A stretch of DNA of 64,000 nt from Nematostella vectensis (lineage: Eukaryota; Cnidaria; Anthozoa; Actiniaria; Edwardsiidae). Shown here one piece after another: positions 23,308 through 34,846 of the stretch; within the stretch, counting starts at the first letter, position 1, and each line of letters begins with the position of its first letter. Under the pieces are notes generated by a model. It did not search any database, had not been told where the DNA came from, and saw only the letters and a program-made list of their open reading frames with translations. A program made the translations under genes and the position numbers. The stretch covers positions 13,460,566 to 13,524,565 of the forward strand of contig NC_064035.1 of assembly GCF_932526225.1 (NCBI RefSeq). The letters run 5' to 3'.

Positions 23308-26300
23308 CTATGGTCGGATCATCATCCTTGTTTTCATGTAGGAATATGTGTAGCCCTTCCAGCTCTTCCATATGATTCCATCTGCGAAAAATGAAGGGTG
23401 CGATCCGTTACGGTACACTCCATTCAGACTGGACTCGTGACAGGCCTGGTGCCACCATGCCCCCTTGAACATTTGCGCGCAGTGTTGGCCGTCTCCGGTC
23501 CAGCCGTCGTTATCCTGGTCATACGTAGAGAACTTGTATCCGTTAGAGAAACAAAGTGAGTCACCAGCCGTGCTCGCTGTTGAGACAAATCAAAAAAGAA
23601 AAGCTGAGAGTGATAAACGCAGTTTTGCTCGCCATCAAAAACAAGCACAAGGAACACAGTGTTGCTAACAATCACAGATAAGCACGAGGAACGCCGTGTT
23701 GCTCGCAATCACAGATAAGCACGAGGAACGCCGTGTTGCTCGCAATCACAGATAAGCACGAGGAACGCCGTGTTGCTCGCAATCACAGATAAGCACGAGC
23801 AACGCCGTGTTGCTCGCAATCAAAGACAAGCACGAGGAACGCCGTGTTGCTTGCAATCACAGACAAGAACGAGGAACACCGTGTTGTGGCGATGCATTTT
23901 CTGTCGAATAATGGAAACTCTCTCTTACCATGTTTACCACCATTATAACGTGATCTCCACAAACGAACAATATTTTAACCTGTGCAAGCATATTCTCCCG
24001 TCTCTTAAAAGTGAAAAAATCAAGCAATATTCTCTGTAATCATTATTCCTTATTCTTAAAATAGAAGTTGCAGGAAATAGCTGTTGTTCTCCCGTGTTAC
24101 GTGGTGAAAAGGGAAGAAAGATTTTGGGTGAGATCAACATACCTCCAGCGACATACGTCCCACATGTCAGCGTGTATTTGTCGGTACCATTGCCCACACT
24201 AAAACCATCAAACAGCGCCAGCCTCGTCTCGCCATCAGCTGCTGTCAGGTCGACCCTCAGCGTGACCGGTGGACTCGTGAGACGATGGATCTTGTCCAAG
24301 CCGAGCCAGAACTCCCCGAACAGGTTCCCGAATCCAGAAACGTAATCATTCCAGCCTTTTTGAAAATTCACTTTGCCATCAAAACGGTTTTGGAAAACAC
24401 CCCATCCCCCACCGTCAGTTCCCTGGTCACAATAGACGTCAAAAGCGTTGCCTTGGTTACCAGGGTCCACTTTGTATATTCCGGATGTCGTGACTCCATT
24501 CAAGTAGTGCGCTTTGCAGCTCTCGCGAACTAGAACAGAAAAATCATAGTGTAGCGTCTAAAATTTCTGGTTTAGCTTATTTTAAGATGTTGAAATTGCC
24601 TTTATTTTAGCTATTTACACAAGAAAATTAACGATTAACAATTATTTTATTTTATTTTTAGCGCGATAGCTTTCGTTGTCTCACCTTGTGACGTCACTTT
24701 GATATGTGACCAAAGAAAGAGCGAAGTTTTCAAAGAAGACTGCGACACATGTTTCCTCTACAGTCTCCAAAAAAACGGCTTGTTTTCTGCGATTATGTTA
24801 ATTACAGAACTGAAAGTGACCTCAGCTTCGCTTTTGGGAAATAAAAAAATGATAACAATATCGTTGTATTGATTTCCACGTCCCTTCTATTTCGTCTTGT
24901 ATTTTAATAAGTTTTTTGAGTAAATTATTCTCTGCCGCCGCCTAACACTCTAAAGTTGCTTCGTGTAAACATTAGAACATCGTCATCATATGAAGAAAAC
25001 GTTGTCGTTTTGGGAGTCTGGTAACGAGGAAACTTAGTTTCTTTTCAGGGACCTTCTCAACTAAGTAAAGATGGTCACAGTAACTGTTTTTCTCTACTGG
25101 TTACAAGTCATAAAGTTTACGAAGCCCCTGGGGTACGCTCACCTTAAAAATTACAAGAATCAATAAGTTTTTTTCCAAATAAGGAATATATTAGTTTCCT
25201 TATATGGAAGTGACCGCGTTTGCCAAAAACGACAATTTTGGGCTCAATTTTCTTGATATGCAATGACGTCACTTAAAGCAAAAATATGCTGACGTCATCA
25301 AAATAGTTTTTGTTTGGAGTTTCAGTTTAGGCAGTGCCTAATTCTATATATAACACGATAATGGTGGGCCAGCCAGTATAAGTAATATGTGATGTGTTTG
25401 TGTATAATATCATACGGCAGGCTCAAGTATCACGTGATATGGCTGGTTACCACGTGATACAGTGCGCTTTACCTGGTACGGGTGTCGTTGGTGCTACCGT
25501 AGTTGGGGGTGAAGACGTCGGTGCTATGTCTGGAAAATAAATAGATATCCCATAATAAAGATCTCCACACGAAGAGAAAGAAGGAAAGATAGGGAAAAAA
25601 GAGTGAGTGATTAAGATCTACCATGTCCCTTCATGGATCCTACATGCGGGACGCGAGGTGCTTTGTCATAATAGATAGTAAAGGCCCTTACATGCGGGAC
25701 GCGAGGTGCTCTGTCATGTTAGATAGTAAAGGCCCTTACATGCGGGACGCTAGGTGCTCTGTCATGTAAGATAGTAAAGGCCCTTACATGCGGGACCCGA
25801 GGTGCTCTGTCATGTTAGATAGTAAAGGCCCTTACATGCGGGACGCGAGGTGCTCTGTCATGTTAGATAGTAAAGGCCCTTACATGCGGGACGTGAGGTA
25901 CTCTGTCATGTTAGAAAGTAAAGGTCCTTACATGCGGGACGTGAGGTGCTCTGTCATGTTAGATAGTAAAGGCCCTTAAATGTGGGACGCGAGGTGCTCT
26001 GACATGTTAGATAGTAAAGGCCCTTACATGCGGGACGCGAGGTGCTCTGTCATGTTAGATAGTAAAGGCCCTTACATGCGGGACGCGAGGTGCTCTGTCA
26101 TGTTAGATAGTAAAGGCCCTTACATGCGGGACGCGAGGTGCTCTGTCATGTTAGATAGTAAAGGCCCTTACATGCGGGACGCGAGGTGCTCTGACATGTT
26201 AGATAGTAAAGGCCCTTACATGCGGGACGCGAGGTGCTCTGTCATGTTAGATAGTAAAGGCCCTTACATGCGGGACGCGAGGTGCTCTGACATGTTAGAT

Positions 26301-29300
26301 AGTAAAGGCCCTTACATGTGGGACGCGAGGTGCTCTGTCATGTTAGATAGTAAAGGCCCTTACATGCGGGACGCGAGGTGCCGCGAGGTGCTCTGTCTTG
26401 TTAGATAGTAAAGGCCCTTACATGCGGGACGCGAGGTGCTCTGTCATGTTAGATAGTAAAGGCCCTTACATGTGGGACGCGAGGTGCTCTGTCATGTTAG
26501 ATAGTAAAGGCCCTTACATACGGGACGCGAGGTGCTCTGTCATGTTAGATAGTAAAGGCCCTTACATGCGGGACGCGAGGTGCTCTGTCATGTTAGATAG
26601 TAAAGGCCCTTACATGCGGGACGCGAGGTGCTCTGTCATGCTAGATAGTAAAGGCCCTTACATGCGGGACGCGAGGTGCTCTGTCATGTTAGATAGTAAA
26701 GGCCCTTACATGCGGGACGCGAGGTGCTCTGTCATGTTAGATAGTAAAGGCCCTTACATGCGGGACGCGAGGTGCAATTTTCCAGTTTCTCGCTCATTGT
26801 ATCCATTTGTTGTTTCATGGACTGAATGGCGAGTATCAAGTCCGAGATTTTGTTGACTTCAGAGTTGATTGACGGGATGGAACTAGTCTGATTATGGATA
26901 GCTTGTACCTCAAGGGAGCCTGCAAAGACAAAATAACAAATTTACTGCTACGCCATTTCTAGGAAACTTTAGTAGGCGGCATATGCAAGTCCAAATTGGG
27001 ACTGATATTGCGACGATATTTCTAAATCCTTAGCGATCCTAATAGCTCATTATTATAGTGATTGATCAACCAAATAATTCGATATGCTCGCTAAATACTT
27101 ACTGGCACAGGCTGGCGGGGCGGCTGTGGTAGGAGCTGGAGTTGTTGGAGGCTCGGTCGAAAATGGGGTTGAGGGTAATCCCACAGACGGTTGGCATTTC
27201 ACGTCTAAAAAAAAGTTTATACGTACAAATCAGTACTGCATTCCACAAAAGACCTTAACAAGAATTTGACAACTGTGTTGTTTGTCGCTTCGATATTTTT
27301 TCAAGGCAAGATGGTTTGTTCTAATCATTCCTTTGGCCTTGACTGTGCTTGCATGAATGGTGATTAGATAAGAGAATTTGGCTTGAATTTTATTCTGGAG
27401 ATTCTTTTAGCGACCCTTCAGCACCAGTCGGCCGGTCCCTAAAGCGAGGCAGTGATAGCTACACTGCTGACATCATTAAGGCATGCGCGACTAGGTACTC
27501 ACCGCTGGAGCCTGTGCAGACGTAAATGGAGATCTTCATTTTGTGACTGGTGCAGTGACCACCAGACGTAGCACCGAGAGACAACATGGAACCATCACTA
27601 GTCCCTGCACACCACAAACCAACAATCAGATACATTTGCTTATTACTAAGCGCATTCCTTACCTATCTCCCCCTTTAAGGGTCTTTTATGGGTCGAATCA
27701 CCACATTTCCAAACTTACCCTTCTTCCCATTTTACAGACTCTTATTTCCAGGATTTATGTGTTGCTGTGACTTTCTAAAGCGTGTAACGCAAGCTCTCGA
27801 GTATCATTTTCTATATACTTGTCCTGCTGTACCTGCGTACCCAGGATTTGCTGAGGGAGGGGTGAGAGGTGCATACTAACCGATAAAGTAGTACTCTTGG
27901 CCCGGTTGGAACTCCAAGCCTTCGGGTGTGGCGCTAAATTGCTGAAACACCATTAGGAAGCGTTTCAGGGTCAGCGGTGTGTCGCAAGTAAGGATGCGTC
28001 GATTTGAGGATATCGACGTGTCTACAGAGCATGCGTCATATGAAGTCTTATCGACGATCCATAGATTCTCGTAGAGTTTTCCCGCGGGGACGCTGTTCTG
28101 GGCGTTTGCGGGGACAAGGGCGTCATTAGGACAGAGGAAGTTGATGCTTGACAAGGGGAGCACGCTCATCGACGCACCGCCTTCAAATCTACAGTGCAAT
28201 AACATTTAAAATAACATTTCAAAAGTTTGACGATTCAAATCAAATCATCACAACTGGTATGACTAGAAACTACCTACAAGCTGTAGAATAACTAGGTGGT
28301 ATGACTAGAAAAGTACAGACAAGCTGTAGAATAACTAGGTACCATGACTGGAAAAACTATAGACAAGCTGTTAAGACGCGTACCCAGGTTTGGCTGAGGG
28401 GGGTGGGGGGGGGGGGGGGTGGGGGGGCGCAGTCATAGGTATCATAAGGAAAAAGCATGGTATTTGAATATTCCTTAATAAGAAATGACCCACTTTTTTG
28501 CCTACAAAGGACTAATTTTGTCCAGCTTCTTCGTCTCAAGCACATTTTCGCATTGAACACATATCTCTGCATTTTATTGATGTACTTTAAAGGCCTGGCT
28601 AAACTAGGCGACATGTCACCGCGCGATTAATGTCGTCTGCATGTCTCCATTAGCCACCCAAAGAGACATTGTAGCGCGCCACAAAACTTGTAGCAGCGAC
28701 ATAAAAAATATTTCTCGGATATTTGAGAGTCATTTTCATGAAGCGCTTTACAAAATTTGTCGCGCGCTACATGTTTTTGGTGGTGGCTAAACTAGGAAAT
28801 ATTTAGAAGATATGTCGCACGCTACATGTTTTTGGTGGTGGCTAAACTAGGAAATATTTAGAAGATATGTCGCGCGCTACATGTTTTTGGTGGTGGCTAA
28901 ACTAGGAAATATTTAGAAGATATGTCGCACGCTACATGTTTTTGGTGGTGGCTAAACTAGGAAATATTTAGAAGATATGTCGCGCGCTACATGTTTCTGG
29001 TGGTGGCTAAACTAGGAAATATTTAGAAGATATGTCGCACGCTACATGTTTTTGGTGGTGGCTAAACTAGGAAATATTTAGAAGATATGTCGCGCGCTAC
29101 ATGTTTTTGGTGGTGGCTAAACTAGGAAATATCTAGAAGATATGTCGCGCGCTACATGTTTTTGGTGGTGGCTAAACTAGGAAATATTTAGAAGATATGT
29201 CGCGCGCTACATGCTTTTGGTGGTGACTAAACTAGGAAATATTTAGAAGATATGTCGCGCGCTACATGTTTTTGGTGGTGGCTAAACTAGGAAATATTTA

Positions 29301-30272
29301 GAAGATATGTCGCGCGCTACATGTTTTTGGTGGTGGCTAAACTAGGAAATATTTAGAAGATATGTCGCGCGCTACATGTTTTTGGTGGTGGCTAAACTAG
29401 GAAATATTTAGAAGATATGTCGCGCGCTACATGTTTTTGGTGGTGGCTAAACTAGGAAAAAATAGGAGACATGTCGCACGCTACATTTCGCGCTCGCCTA
29501 GTTTAGCCTTTACGGTACAGGAAGTCAAAACATCGAATGGTATAACAATCGCCTATTAGCTACTACTCTTCCAGGCTTTATAGAGACAGCCAATCAAGTT
29601 TTTGTTGATTGTTTACACACTTTTACAAACAAAACATTGCACTACAGAGATATTTTTATCAAAAACATACAGCGTATGTAAACAGATCTATTACTGAATG
29701 ACAGTATGGTATGTAAATTCGTCACCCAAGTCATGGGTGAATAGGAGCTGATGTCACGAGAATTAGTAGAAATTCCGTATAGTGTCGCGACATTCCACGA
29801 CAAGTCGTATTTCAGCGAACGCAATAAACTATCTATAAACTTTGCTAAATAACTATTCAAACAACTTGAAACGCTAATCTCATAGTTGCCTTTTTTTTCA
29901 AAGACGGCTTTTTTTCAAAAGCGAAGTGATCAATTCATTTTTTCTATCTTGCGTATCGTAGTTGGATGTTCTATCACATTTTAGAAATAAAATAACTAGG
30001 TGGTCTGACTGGAAAACTACAGACAAGCTGTAGAATAACTAGGTACTATGACTGGATAAACTAGAGACAAGTTGTAAAGACGCGTATGTTGGATGTTCTA
30101 TCACATTTTAGAAATGAGACTTGTTATAACATTATACTCTATACTAGGTAAAAATCATATGCTCTACTTACAATGGGTTTCTTGAATCCCACATCAAAGA
30201 CGGATAAATAATCGAGCTGTGAATTCCAGCGATGGAACACAGCAAAGTCAGCAAACTGGGCAGCGTACCCAT
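23308..30272 (-). CDS. Secreted ephrin-domain / coiled-coil / fibrinogen-domain fusion protein
   Basis: Exons (minus): 30272-30172, 28188-27881, 27604-27503, 27204-27103, 26919-26758, 25529-25473, 24529-24143, 23576-23308. They join to 1488 nt, 495 aa, with every junction in phase. Residues 1-20 are a signal peptide. Residues ~22-167 are an ephrin receptor-binding domain: [81 protein letters not shown], with the four ephrin cysteines. Then follow a Pro/Thr linker (171-204), a heptad-rich segment ending in Cys (205-258), a second linker, and a FReD (~278-495: [34 protein letters not shown]). Ephrins are normally membrane-tethered Eph ligands; here no GPI or membrane segment is seen, so a secreted, possibly multimeric ligand is inferred. 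Linker, coil and FReD exons are 1-1 or 1-phase modules, as in exon shuffling. Confidence 0.85.
23640..23890. repeat. ~37 bp minisatellite in the last FReD intron
   Basis: About six copies of 'cacgaggaacgccgtgttgc' plus 'tcgcaatcacagataag', within intron 24142-23577 of the ephrin-FReD gene. It does not include either splice site. Confidence 0.85.
24530..25260. other. Intronic sequence, nothing recognised
   Basis: Part of the intron between the second linker exon and the proximal FReD exons. There is no further exon in phase and no clear repeat. Confidence 0.4.
25261..25345. mobile_element. Terminal fragment of the TGACGTCA-satellite element
   Basis: 'gcaatgacgtcacttaaagc', 'atgctgacgtcatcaaaata' and the end TAGGCAGTGCCTA-attctatatata match the last part of the element at 7057-8390. 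Confidence 0.7.
25640..26775 (-). repeat. 48 bp minisatellite (~24 copies) built on a splice donor
   Basis: The array fills most of the intron after coding exon 26919-26758. On the minus strand the unit reads CACCTCGCGTCCCGCATGTA plus AGGGCCTTTACTATCTAACATGACAGAG. The first unit contains the last 17 bases of the exon and its donor (CGCAT|gtaagg), so each further unit repeats that donor. Read-through into the array meets a stop within about eight codons, so normal use of the first donor is needed for the protein. Confidence 0.93.
28589..29511. mobile_element. TIR element expanded by an internal 55 bp tandem array
   Basis: The ends AAAGGCCTGGCTAAACTAGG and CCTAGTTTAGCCTTT are inverted. Between them about 13 copies of a 55 bp unit ('gtcgcgcgctacatgttttt', 'ggtggtggctaaactagg', 'aaatatttagaagatat') run from about 28745 to 29455. 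The unit contains the terminal word ctaaactagg, so the array seems to have grown from the element's own end. It lies in the first intron of the ephrin-FReD gene. Confidence 0.8.
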
Positions 30273-30340
30273 ACCGTCTTTGTAACTCGTTGCACAAAAA
30301 GTGGAGAAGCTTAAATGCTATGCTTTTTTGTCAGCCGGAG

Positions 30341-30348
30341 TATAAATA
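30341..30348 (-). promoter_or_regulatory. Possible TATA box of the ephrin-FReD gene
   Basis: TATTTATA on the minus strand, about 70 bases upstream of the start codon at 30272. It reads TATAAATA on the other strand, so direction is not certain. Confidence 0.35.
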
Positions 30349-32652
30349 CCTTTTCGCGTGCGTCTCTACGGGGTACAGCACTTTACGGAGGTTTTTCGCT
30401 TGATTTATTACAAAATGCGCGACAACAAAGGCAAATAAGTGGCTCGCGAAGACAATACCATGAGCTCACATACCGAGAAGAGAGCTTATTGTGCAATTTG
30501 CATCCTAATAGGTCTACCAAGTCAAGAACTTGTGTGTTAGTCAATTAGCAACTCTCTCCTACAATGACATCCGTTGAAAGAATATTTTCGAACATCTTAC
30601 TCAAGTTACATTTTTATAGTGTGAATCCATTAATTGGCCCATTATTACTTCTGTTGTAAATATAAACATGCAAAAATAAGCTGTGCTTGCTTAAAACCCT
30701 AACTCAGCAAAGCGTCCTTTTCATGTCCAAGAGTTAGGACCATTAATTCAATGTTATTTGTCATCAAAGCTCAATGGGAATACTCATTACCTGGACTATT
30801 ATCTGGAAAATCATCGTTTATGATGAACATGCTTGGAAGGGCATTTCTGTGTATCTTGGCAACACTTTTAATAGCCTTTGAAGCCTCATCAAATAGCGTT
30901 ACCCAGACAACATTAGTGGCAACGCCTTATGAATCCAAACTTCTATAACCCATTAACACTTCTATAACCCATTAACACCTCAATTAACAATCAATTAGAT
31001 CAATTAACTAAAAAAAAATACAGATACCTCCCCCCTGTTTTTTACAGCCGATCAAAGCCAAACACCGCTGCACCTAGTCAGCGGTATCCAAGCTTTCCAA
31101 CAGTTGGTTCCTTGTCGCTGTGTAATGCGAGTACAAGTTGATGTTGCTTGTATTTTTGGATATTTGCAAGCAAAGGTTTCATGGGAATTTTTCTTGTTTG
31201 GCTTAACCTGGATGAGATTTTTTTCTAATGAATCATCACAGCTCTCTTACTAAGGGACCGGAACATTAGAAAAGTGAGGGGGGGGGGAGGGGTGCTGTCT
31301 TTTCTGAAATTTATTCCAAAATCATTGTTTACACTGCTATTCTTGATTCTGGATCTGTATGACCTGGAATTAATTTTTTTGGCTTTGGGAAAAGCTGTCT
31401 GACTGTGGAGAGAGGCGTGTTGACTGGAACTCCCCTCGTGAATTTTACCACGGATCCCCCAGAATGTTAGCAATCTGTAAAGGCATCAAAATGGTTCCAC
31501 AAGCCTTCAAGGAGTGGACATTGTGTTTTTAGGCCATGAAAATGGACCTGGAAGATCAGAATAAAGGTATCTATTTGTGTCTTGAGCTGTGTTTGCTAAT
31601 CTCTTTCCCTTTCTGAGCGTTTCGTTGAGCGTTTCGTTGAGAGGGTCGGTTCTCCTAATTTTCCTTGTTCGATTTAAAATTTGTCATAGAACCTGAGCAG
31701 TTATTTGGCAGAAGAGTAGCTGCTATATCACCTTGGCTGGAAGCATATCTTCAAGACCACTCATCCCTTAGGATGCCAGAGTATCGTTGTTTATTTTGCA
31801 TTTATCATTTTTTGGGGGGTTGTGGATACTTCTCAAGGCCGGCACAGGACGGTGTCAATGGGTTAAAGACACAACTGCTAAGTACGAAAATGATTGAGAT
31901 TGCTACGATTTTATTTCTTAGTAAAATAAACGGCTCATCTCCATACGTTTATTATAAGCTAAAGTTCTTGCATTGCCATAGCAGGCGTCAAATTATTGGG
32001 GGGGGGGGGGGGGGGGGGCACGATACAGAAACAGTAAGAAAACATTTGAAGAAAACTTTATTGGTCATTTCCTTATATTTGTAAAAAAAATATGGGGGGG
32101 GGGAGGGGCACGTGCTTCCAGTGCCCCACCCCCTGCTACGGCCCTGTTTTATTTGGAGCCTTCAATCGCAGGCTCATCCTTCCGTTGTTATTATCAGAAT
32201 TATTCACCGTAAATGTTCTATTACATATTAAAGGTCGAAAGAAATCTCATAAAGTTTTCTCTGATATCAATAAATCGTAAAAAATCGAAATCGCATGGAT
32301 TTCAAGGGTCTCGGGCTTGTCCTCGATGGTTGGACGATCGTCCGTAACATCGTCAAGGCAAAATAATTAACCGTTTTTATGCATCTAGAAATTAAGGACG
32401 ACCCCCACCCTCCCCCCTTTCCCTTGAAATCCATAAGGTTTAGATTTTTTTACATTTTATTGACATCAAAGACAATTTTATGAGATTGCATTCGACCTTC
32501 ATTTTTGTAATTATTTACGGGAAAGAATTCTGATGATAACACGGGAGGATGGTAAGCCTGTGCTGCTTCAATCAAACACAGAGTGAGCTGACGGGAAGTC
32601 TTCACTTGGATGGTCCGTCCCCAACGGGTTACCTGTGGTGAAACGAAGCAAT
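30349..32652. other. Intergenic, with an inverted duplication and an exon-like relic
   Basis: On the minus strand around 30930-30791 an open stretch reads VVWVTLFDEASKAIKSVAKI and ends in a donor-like CAG|gtaatg, but nothing joins it. There are two poly-G runs (31273, 31999). Segments 32170-32285 and 32445-32560 are imperfect inverted copies around a 160 bp spacer, just upstream of HDHD2. Confidence 0.4.
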
Positions 32653-34681
32653 ATGGCGGCATGCATCCGCGGCGTCCTCGTTGATTTGAGTGGCACGATT
32701 CACATAGAAAACTCAGTCATCCCAAGATCGATAGAGGCTCTCAAGAAGTAGGTCGAACAGAAGGGTCCGTTTTATATTAATAAAAGCAGTTTTTCCACTT
32801 CGGTCTCCACTACGCGAAGTATCGTTGTGTTGGTTTAGCGAAGATATCAAGCTTAATATATCTGGCGTTGGGATGTATAAACGAATTTTAATACCTCAAA
32901 TTTTAATAGAACCTCTCAATATAAAAATGAGCCTAACATACACTTCCAGCTTATGAGCGATCAATAAATCCTTTTAATTGTATGTTTTCTTTCTTCTAGG
33001 CTTCGCCAGACAGGACTTCCTCTTCGATTTGTCACCAACACAACTAAAGAATCAAAACTATCACTTCTACAAAGACTTACAAAGATAGGATTCGATATAA
33101 AGGCTGACGAAATCTTCTCCTCACTCACCGCCGCAGTAAGGCTGGTTCGTACGAGGGAGTTACGACCGTTGTTGCTTCTCCAGCCAGATGCCAAAACAGA
33201 CTTCGCAGGGATATCCACAGATAACCCGAATGCTGTGGTAGTGGGCCTCGCCCCTGATTGTTTCAACTATGAGACTCTAAACAAGGCATTTCGGCTATTA
33301 CTAGATGGCGGAAAACTGATTGCTATTCACAAAGTCCAGTACTACAAGAGGTCGGATGGACTTGTTCTAGGCCCGGGACCTTTTGTATCTGCCCTGGAAT
33401 ATGCTACCGATGTCCAAGCAGAGGTGGTTGGCAAACCACAGGCTTTGTTCTTCAAACAAGTTTTAACAGAAATCAAATGTGACCCAGAGTGTGCTGTCAT
33501 GATTGGTGACGTAAGGAAGCCAACCACTTCTTCTATGTTTTGATGTTTTTTTTTCACTAAGGCCAATCAGGGGTATGGTCAGATATGTAGGGGTAGAGGA
33601 GGGATTTTGGTGGTTTGAAACTTTGCCTGTGATGTTTTTTTTAGAGGGGTGGGGGTGATTTTCTTTTTGGTATGTTCTCTGGATTTTGCATTACCAGGAA
33701 GTTGTATAGCCCTTTTCTGTAAGTGGGAGAAACAATGATGTACAGTCACATTTCCTGATGCGTGTTTGTGCACCTAGCTATTCCCTCTAGTCTGACTATT
33801 GTAGTCTAACTAAGTCTTACTTCAGGATGTTCGAAATGATGTGGAAGGGGCTCAAGCTGCTGGAATAAAAGGCATTTTGGTCAAAACTGGTAAGACATGA
33901 CATACAAAAGGCCAGGGTTTGATATGTGAAAACTTTTAGAAAACTGTGGAAGAGACATCGAGACGTGGACGGGAATCCAGAATAATGTTATACACAAGAT
34001 TCCGCTATACAAGGGAAAACTCCTACCTACCCCGAGCTTAACTTAAATTCAAATTTCATATTCTAAATTAATCAAACATAATTCCTGGACCTGTCCACCT
34101 AAAATGTTTCTATTGTAAAATAATATTTTACCAAGCTGTGTGCACTCTAAAATACAGTACTGTATGAGCATTTTCATCACAGCTTGAAAATAATTTATAC
34201 AGATGAGCTAGATTATGGATAAAAATGGTAGTGGACAGCAAATCACTTATTAATCAATCTCACAAATGCCTGTTACCCGTGCAAAAATAATTTGATTCCA
34301 ACCGACCAAGGCTAAGAGATAAGCATTTTAAACAGTAGACTTAAAATTTGTTACTGCTAATGTGGCAGTGTTTTAATTATAATTGCAAATTCTAGCCAAG
34401 AAGGAACTTTTCCTTTTATAGCAAAACCTTGTGTTTACGAGTTTTCAGTTATTCACAGGAAATGTAATCTTATTTTCCAATTATCATTCCTTCATTTTCA
34501 AATCATAATACTACAGTATGTGTGTTTTGTTTTCTCTCCATTCATTTCAATTTATTCTCTTGAAGGGAAATACCGTCATGGAGATGAGAGCAAGTTATCT
34601 CAACCCGCCTTTGCGGTGTGCCAAGATTTTTTAGAGGCAGTTGAACTAATAATTAAGCACACAAAAGTTTCTAAAAGATAG
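32653..34681 (+). CDS. HDHD2: HDHD2: HAD-like hydrolase domain-containing protein 2
   Basis: Exons 32653-32747, 33000-33510, 33826-33889 and 34566-34681 join to 786 nt (261 aa), close to the usual ~259 aa. The protein is a haloacid-dehalogenase superfamily phosphatase-like enzyme with a C2-type cap. Motif I is VLVDLSGT (nucleophile Asp11; the usual second Asp is Ser, as is normal in this subfamily), motif II is FVTNTT, the motif III lysine is in VVGKPQ, and motif IV is MIGDDVRND (about 199-207). The conserved AFRLLLDG, YYKRSDGL and LGPGPFVSALEYATD blocks identify HDHD2 specifically. Substrate is not established. The gene is convergent with CDC6, its stop only 165 bases from the CDC6 stop. Confidence 0.95.
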
Positions 34682-34682
34682 T

Positions 34683-34688
34683 TTTATT
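34683..34688 (-). terminator. Poly(A) signal AATAAA for CDC6
   Basis: AATAAA on the minus strand, 159 bases after the CDC6 stop codon and within two bases of the HDHD2 stop codon on the other strand. Confidence 0.6.
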
Positions 34689-34826
34689 GTAGAGAAATAA
34701 CATTGTATGAATATTCATAACTTATTTTGTAAAAATATTTTAGTAATTGTGTGTATAGGAAATTATTTACAAGAGCAAAAAAGATTAAAAAAGAAATATT
34801 TTACTTAAAATTTCTGTTTGTTTGCC

Positions 34827-34832
34827 AATAAA
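34827..34832 (+). terminator. Poly(A) signal AATAAA for HDHD2
   Basis: AATAAA on the plus strand, about 146 bases after the HDHD2 stop and 15 bases short of the CDC6 stop codon, so the two 3' UTRs should overlap. Confidence 0.6.
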
Positions 34833-34846
34833 GATGGTGACTGCTA

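Noticed and set aside
25640-26775. CRISPR-like array
   Set aside because: Units are contiguous and the whole 48 bp repeats; there are no unique spacers, and the genome is eukaryotic.
25788-26856. Open frames with a 16-residue repeat on the plus strand
   Set aside because: The 48 bp period is a multiple of three, so the array stays open by chance; the array is intronic and antisense to the real gene.
33593-33773. Minus-strand small frame within the HDHD2 intron
   Set aside because: No splice partners, no domain, and it lies in an intron of a well-supported gene.
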